Shown here piece by piece: positions 59,689 through 64,000 of a DNA stretch of 64,000 bases. Location of the stretch: the NCBI RefSeq assembly GCF_007833795.1, contig NZ_CP032702.1, positions 1,922,001 to 1,986,000 on the forward strand. The letters are read 5' to 3'. This DNA comes from Candidatus Pantoea soli (lineage in GTDB: Bacteria; Pseudomonadota; Gammaproteobacteria; Enterobacterales; Enterobacteriaceae). Each line of letters begins with the position of its first letter. Positions within the stretch are counted from its first letter, which is position 1. The translations under genes and the position numbers were made by a program. The notes beneath the pieces were generated by a model. That model did no database searches. It was not told the DNA's origin and saw only the letters and a program-made list of their open reading frames with translations.

Positions 59689-60567
59689 TCACCTGTCTGC
59701 GTCAGCGATCGCCGGTGCCAGCGCCGGGAAACGTTCCCAGATGGGTTCAACGCCGCCCGGTAACCACAGTTTGCGGCCCAGTTCGATCCACGGACAGGGT
59801 TGGTGAAAATCCGATCCCTGCGATGCGGCCAGCTGATTATCACGCGCATAGCCTGCCAGCGTCGTGCGCTCATTGGGCGGCTGCTGACACTGCGCCACTT
59901 CTATTGCATCGCCACCGCAGGCGGCAAACCAGGCAATCAGGCGCTTCAGCCATTTTGCCGAAAGGCCATAGCGGCCCGGATGCGCCAGCACAGCAACACC
60001 ACCGGAATCATGAATGGCATCAATGGCTTGTTCAATTGTACACCATTGTGGCGGGACATAGCCGGTTTTCCCGCGCGCCAGATAGTGTTTGAAAACCTGC
60101 GCCAGATTATCCGCTTTGCCGATTTCCACCAGATAACGGGCAAAATGCCCGCGGGTGATTACCCCGCCCTGCGCCAGCCGCTGCGCGCCTGCCAGCGCAT
60201 CGGGAATACTGGCGCGCGCCAGCCGTTCGGCAATCATCCCGGCCCGCGCGTGACGGAGCTGATGCTGACTGGCCAGAAACGCTGTCAGCGCTGGATGCTG
60301 ACACGCAACATTCAGCCCGACGATATGAATTTCATGATTTTCCCACAGCGTAGACGCCTCAACGCCCGCCAGCACGCGCAGCGGCAGATCGTGCGCGGCC
60401 GCCTGAGCGGCAGCCACGCCAGCCACCGTATCGTGATCGGTAATCGCCAGTACGCCAACGTTCATGTCTGCCGCACGCTGCACCAGGTCAGCCGGCGTCA
60501 GCAGGCCGTCTGACGCCTGCGTATGGCTGTGTAAATCATAAAGAGGAAAACGGGGAATATCCGACAA
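59689..60567 (-). CDS. rnm: RNase AM (YciV/TrpH), PHP-domain phosphoesterase
   Basis: This 292-residue protein has PHP-domain metal ligands: DLHSHTQASDG near residue 12, ITDHDTVAG near 42 and GSDFHQP near 258. In E. coli it removes short 5' leaders during rRNA maturation and degrades oligonucleotides from the 5' end. It is divergent from the trp operon and followed by yciO. Confidence 0.95.
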   Translation of the reverse strand: MSDIPRFPLYDLHSHTQASDGLLTPADLVQRAADMNVGVLAITDHDTVAGVAAAQAAAHDLPLRVLAGVEASTLWENHEIHIVGLNVACQHPALTAFLASQHQLRHARAGMIAERLARASIPDALAGAQRLAQGGVITRGHFARYLVEIGKADNLAQVFKHYLARGKTGYVPPQWCTIEQAIDAIHDSGGVAVLAHPGRYGLSAKWLKRLIAWFAACGGDAIEVAQCQQPPNERTTLAGYARDNQLAASQGSDFHQPCPWIELGRKLWLPGGVEPIWERFPALAPAIADADR

Positions 60568-60635
60568 AGTGACTCCAGCAACAGCGTAAATCCGGCTGGC
60601 ATAATAACGATTTTGCAGTTAACTGAAAAAGGGTA

Positions 60636-60671
60636 TTGACTTTTTTCACCTGAACCAGTTAACTAGTACAC
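60636..60671 (+). promoter_or_regulatory. trp promoter and TrpR operator
   Basis: A -35 TTGACT (60636-60641) and a -10 TTAACT (60659-60664) are 17 bases apart. GAACCAGTTAACTAGTAC (60652-60669) covers the -10 and differs from the E. coli trp operator by one base, so TrpR-Trp should block this promoter. Confidence 0.93.
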
Positions 60672-60698
60672 AAGTTCACACGCAACGGGTATTTAATT

Positions 60699-60782
60699 AT
60701 GGCGCAGCTTGTTACGCATTTTCAGGGTTGGTGGCGCGGGGTTCCCTTTTTCGGGCGACGTCGTCGTGCACACTTTGCGTAA
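60699..60782 (+). CDS. trpL: trp operon leader peptide
   Basis: This 27-residue leader contains tandem Trp codons (FQGWWRG, residues 8-14). The ribosome stalling there under Trp shortage would favour the antiterminator. It is longer than the 14 residues of E. coli TrpL and ends in an arginine-rich tail (FGRRRRAHFA). A TGCAC...GTGCA hairpin spans its stop codon, and CGGGC at about 60752 can pair with the terminator's GCCCG, giving the usual alternative structures. Confidence 0.85.
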   Translation: MAQLVTHFQGWWRGVPFFGRRRRAHFA

Positions 60783-60800
60783 CCGCAGTGCAGATACCTG

Positions 60801-60827
60801 AGCCCGCCATCGAGCGGGCTTTTTTTT
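60801..60827 (+). terminator. trp attenuator
   Basis: GCCCGC-CATCGA-GCGGGC followed by eight T, 19 bases after the leader stop and 24 bases before trpE: the terminator form of trp attenuation. Confidence 0.93.
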
Positions 60828-60850
60828 GAGCGAAATTCAGAGAATCCAAC

Positions 60851-62413
60851 ATGGCTAATGCGAAACCTACAGTGAAGTTGATTACCGGTACCGCGCCCTA
60901 CCGCGAAGATCCGGCCGCAGTGTTTCATCAGTTGTGCGGCGCACGTCCGGCGACTCTGTTGCTCGAATCTGCGGATATCGACAGCAAGAAAAACCTCAAG
61001 AGTCTGCTGATTGTTGATAGCGCGCTGCGCATCAGCGCGCTTGGCAACATCGTGACGCTGCAGGCGCTGTCCGAAAACGGCCGCGCCCTGTTGCCGCTGC
61101 TGGATGATGCGCTGCCGCCGGAGGTGCGCATTGAGGCGCGTCCGGACGGTCGTGAGCTGCACTTCAGCACGCCGCATGGCCTGCAGGACGAGGACTCACG
61201 GCTTAAAGCGCTGTCGGTGTTCGATGCGCTGCGCCTGATCCCGCAGCTGGTGAACAGCCCGGATGACGAGCGGGAAGCCATGCTGCTGGGCGGTCTGTTC
61301 GCCTACGATCTGGTGGCGGGCTTTGAAGACCTGCCGGCGCTGCGCAATGAGCAGCGCTGCCCGGATTACTGCTTCTACCTGGCAGAAACCTTACTGGTGA
61401 TCGACCATCAGCAGCGCAGCGCGCGCCTGCAGGCCAGCCTGTTTGCCCCTTCCACCAGCGAGTTCCAGCGGCTGCAAAGCCGCATCGAGCAGCTGCACGG
61501 CCAGATGATGCAGCCTGCGCCCGCCCTGCCGGTGCAGCGCGTTGAGCAGATGACGCTCAGCACCAGCCAGAGCGATGAAGCATACTGCAATGTCGTCAGC
61601 GAGATGCAGCAGGCCATTCGCATCGGTGAAATTTTCCAGGTGGTGCCTTCACGTCGGTTCTCGCTGCCGTGCCCTTCGCCGCTGGCCGCTTATGACACGC
61701 TGAAAAACAGCAATCCCAGCCCCTATATGTTCTTTATGCAGGATCAGGATTTTGCGCTGTTCGGTGCATCCCCGGAAAGCTCACTGAAATATGATGCGCG
61801 CTCACGTCAGATTGAGATCTACCCGATTGCCGGCACCCGACCACGCGGCCGTCATGCCGATGGCTCGCTCGATCGCGACCTCGACAGCCGTATTGAGCTG
61901 GAAATGCGTACCGACCACAAAGAGCTGGCTGAGCACCTGATGCTGGTTGACCTGGCGCGTAACGATCTGGCGCGCATCTGCGTCCCGGGCAGCCGCTACG
62001 TTGCCGACCTGACAAAAGTGGATCGCTACTCTTTTGTCATGCACCTGGTGTCCCGCGTGGTGGGCACGCTGCGTGAGGATCTTGACGTGCTGCATGCCTA
62101 CCGCGCCTGCATGAACATGGGCACGCTGAGCGGTGCACCGAAGGTGCGCGCCATGCAGCTGATTGCTGAAAAAGAGGGAACGCGACGCGGCAGCTACGGC
62201 GGCGCGGTGGGCTATTTCACCGCCCACGGCGATCTGGACACCTGCATCGTGATTCGCTCCGCCTGGGTGGAAAACGGCATGGCCACCGTGCAGGCCGGTG
62301 CCGGGGTGGTGCTGGATTCCCAGCCGCAGGCTGAAGCCGATGAGAGCCGCAACAAAGCCCGCGCTGTGCTGCGCGCCATTGCCACCGCCCATCACTGCAA
62401 GGAGATTTTCTGA
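60851..62413 (+). CDS. trpE: Anthranilate synthase component I
   Basis: TrpE with TrpG converts chorismate and glutamine to anthranilate. The 520 residues match E. coli. The Trp feedback site LLESADIDS is near residue 37, and the chorismate-binding domain has [19 protein letters not shown] and [14 protein letters not shown]. The ribosome site is weak. The stop overlaps the trpG start (TGATG), so TrpE and TrpG should be made in equal amounts. Confidence 0.98.
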   Translation: MANAKPTVKLITGTAPYREDPAAVFHQLCGARPATLLLESADIDSKKNLKSLLIVDSALRISALGNIVTLQALSENGRALLPLLDDALPPEVRIEARPDGRELHFSTPHGLQDEDSRLKALSVFDALRLIPQLVNSPDDEREAMLLGGLFAYDLVAGFEDLPALRNEQRCPDYCFYLAETLLVIDHQQRSARLQASLFAPSTSEFQRLQSRIEQLHGQMMQPAPALPVQRVEQMTLSTSQSDEAYCNVVSEMQQAIRIGEIFQVVPSRRFSLPCPSPLAAYDTLKNSNPSPYMFFMQDQDFALFGASPESSLKYDARSRQIEIYPIAGTRPRGRHADGSLDRDLDSRIELEMRTDHKELAEHLMLVDLARNDLARICVPGSRYVADLTKVDRYSFVMHLVSRVVGTLREDLDVLHAYRACMNMGTLSGAPKVRAMQLIAEKEGTRRGSYGGAVGYFTAHGDLDTCIVIRSAWVENGMATVQAGAGVVLDSQPQAEADESRNKARAVLRAIATAHHCKEIF

Positions 62414-63006
62414 TGGCCGATATCCTGCTGCTCGATAATATCGACTCCTTTACCTACAACCTCGTTGATCAGCTGCGTACCTTCGGCCACAACGTGGTGA
62501 TCTACCGCAACAACGTGCCGGCGGACGTGCTGATTGCGCGCCTGCAGCAGATGGAAAAGCCGGTGCTGATGCTGTCACCCGGCCCGGGCGCACCAAAAGA
62601 CGCGGGCTGCATGCCGCAGCTGCTGCAAACGCTGCGCGGACAGCTGCCGATTATCGGTATCTGCCTCGGACATCAGGCGATTGTCGAAGCGTACGGCGGT
62701 CATGTCGGCCAGGCGGGAGAAATCCTGCACGGCAAAGCCTCCGCGGTGACGCACGACGGTGAAGCGATGTTTGCCGGCCTGAGCAATCCGCTGCCGGTGG
62801 CGCGCTACCATTCGCTGGTTGGCAGCAACACCCCGGCTGAACTTATCGTCAACGCCAGCTACAACGGCATGGTGATGGCGGTGCGCCACGAAGCCGACCG
62901 CGTATGCGGCTTCCAGTTCCACCCTGAATCCATCCTTACCACGCAGGGTGCCCGTTTATTAGAGCAGACGCTGAACTGGGCGCTGGCGCCGTATCAGGGA
63001 GAATAA
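62413..63006 (+). CDS. trpG: Anthranilate synthase component II (glutamine amidotransferase)
   Basis: This 197-residue class I amidotransferase supplies ammonia to TrpE. The catalytic Cys is in GICLGHQ near residue 84, and His and Glu are in FQFHPESI near 170. Unlike E. coli, where TrpG is fused to TrpD, it ends with its own TAA at 63004-63006, one base before trpD. This split is usual in Erwiniaceae and Yersiniaceae. Confidence 0.98.
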   Translation: MADILLLDNIDSFTYNLVDQLRTFGHNVVIYRNNVPADVLIARLQQMEKPVLMLSPGPGAPKDAGCMPQLLQTLRGQLPIIGICLGHQAIVEAYGGHVGQAGEILHGKASAVTHDGEAMFAGLSNPLPVARYHSLVGSNTPAELIVNASYNGMVMAVRHEADRVCGFQFHPESILTTQGARLLEQTLNWALAPYQGE

Positions 63007-63007
63007 G

Positions 63008-64000
63008 ATGCAAACGATTCTGGAAAAACTGTATCAGGCGCAGACGCTGAGCCAGGCCGAGAGCCACCAGCTGTTCAGCGCCATCATCACCGGCCAGCTG
63101 GAGCCGACGCAGCTTGCCGCCGCGCTGATCGCCATGAAAGTGCGCGGCGAGCAGCCGGAAGAGATCGCCGGCGCGGCATCTGCGTTGCTGGCTGATGCGA
63201 AGCCGTTTCCCCGTCCCGACTATGCGTTTGCCGATATCGTTGGCACCGGCGGCGACGGCAGCAACAGCATTAACATCTCTACCGCCAGTGCCTTTGTGGC
63301 CGCCACCTGCGGGCTGAAAGTGGCCAAGCACGGTAACCGCAGCGTCTCCAGCAAATCCGGCTCTTCCGACCTGCTGGCCGCGTTTGGTATTAATCTGGAC
63401 ATGCCGGCCGAACAGGCGCGCGCGGCGCTGGATGCGCTGAACGTCTGCTTCCTGTTTGCGCCGCAGTATCACACCGGTTTTCGCCATGCAATGCCGGTGC
63501 GGCAGCAGCTGAAATCGCGCACGCTGTTTAACGTGCTGGGTCCGCTGATCAATCCGGCACGCCCGCCGCTGGCGGTCATTGGCGTCTATAGCCCGGAGCT
63601 GGTGCTGCCGATTGCCCAAACGCTGAAGGTGCTGGGGTATCAGCGCGCGGCAGTGGTGCACGGTGGCGGCATGGATGAAGTTGCGCTGCACAGCGCCACC
63701 CAGGTGGCTGAACTGCGCGAAGGCGAAATCACCCGCTATCAGCTGACGCCCGAAGACTTTGGCTTTGGCTTCCAGCCCAAAGAGGCGCTGGCGGGCGGCA
63801 CCCCGGAAGAAAACCGTGACATTCTGACGCGTTTACTTCAGGGTAAAGGCCAGCCTGCCCATGAGCAGGCCGTTGCGGTCAACGTCGCAATGTTGCTGAA
63901 AGTATTCGGAAATGAAGATTTACGCGAGAACACCGGGCGCGCAGTGGCCGCGATTCGCAGCGGCCAGGCTTATGAGCGCGTTGTCGCGCTGGCAGCGAGA
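63008..64000 (+). CDS. trpD: Anthranilate phosphoribosyltransferase (3' end cut)
   Basis: TrpD transfers phosphoribose from PRPP to anthranilate. The 331 codons seen run to the window edge without a stop; the family length is about 332, so only the last few residues are missing. The PRPP-binding [15 protein letters not shown] is near residue 78, [15 protein letters not shown] near 107 and the [10 protein letters not shown] segment near 177. The start is an ATG one base after the trpG stop. Confidence 0.97.
   Translation, partial: MQTILEKLYQAQTLSQAESHQLFSAIITGQLEPTQLAAALIAMKVRGEQPEEIAGAASALLADAKPFPRPDYAFADIVGTGGDGSNSINISTASAFVAATCGLKVAKHGNRSVSSKSGSSDLLAAFGINLDMPAEQARAALDALNVCFLFAPQYHTGFRHAMPVRQQLKSRTLFNVLGPLINPARPPLAVIGVYSPELVLPIAQTLKVLGYQRAAVVHGGGMDEVALHSATQVAELREGEITRYQLTPEDFGFGFQPKEALAGGTPEENRDILTRLLQGKGQPAHEQAVAVNVAMLLKVFGNEDLRENTGRAVAAIRSGQAYERVVALAAR

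Overview
The window is a chromosomal segment of an enterobacterium, most likely from the Erwiniaceae (Pantoea/Erwinia/Mixta type). The evidence is gene order and protein similarity: it follows the E. coli ttcA-zntB ... psp ... sap-fabI-yciW-rnb ... pyrF-lapAB-ribA-acnA-cysB-topA ... rnm-trp backbone, but trpG and trpD are separate genes (they are fused in E. coli) and several accessory genes are inserted. The DNA is GC-rich and densely coding, with no rRNA, tRNA, CRISPR array, insertion sequence or prophage that I can see.

Layout. 1-4462: end of an unknown gene, then an iron/metallophore-type ABC importer (binding protein, permease, ATPase) with an MFS transporter, behind a promoter with a Fur-like site. 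4800-11449: ttcA, a small proline-rich protein, zntB, and a murein-peptide recycling group (mppA, mpaA, ycjG), then tpx. 11522-18604: tyrR, ycjF, ycjX, pspD, pspC, pspB, pspA (all minus) and divergent pspF. 18677-18794: a RyhB small RNA with its Fur box. 18955-25150: sapABCDF and fabI. 25265-25533: two large palindromic repeat elements, then yciW. 26904-32016: an inserted block with a LysR regulator, a MalX-like PTS permease and divergent ydeP. 32140-38759: rnb, a cstA-like permease with its YbdD-type partner, and rpfR. 38775-40610: rpfF, convergent with rpfR, and an orphan araD. 40960-45672: osmB, yciH, pyrF, lapB, lapA, pgpB, ribA. 45710-57569: acnA, three very small genes (ymiC-, yciX- and ymiA-like), cysB, topA, yciN, sohB, yciK, btuR, rluB. 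57570-59055: an AT-rich gap and a trypsin-like lipoprotein. 59056-64000: yciO, rnm and the trp operon (promoter/operator, leader, trpE, trpG, trpD cut at the window edge).

How the genes work together. Iron: the Fur-like site before the importer and the Fur-controlled RyhB suggest two separate iron-responsive units. Envelope: psp, sap, lapAB, pgpB, osmB and the murein peptide genes all act on membrane or cell-wall homeostasis. Signalling: rpfF (a DSF-family fatty-acid signal synthase homologue) lies tail to tail with rpfR (FI-PAS-GGDEF-EAL), a known enterobacterial quorum-sensing arrangement that links cell density to cyclic di-GMP. Amino acids: tyrR, cysB and the trp operon carry their own regulatory sites.

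The most notable items are the RpfF/RpfR pair, RyhB located between psp and sap, the paired palindromes with TCCCT apical loops, a lipoprotein with an apparently complete serine-protease triad, a LysR gene with no ordinary start codon, and several genes under 60 codons.
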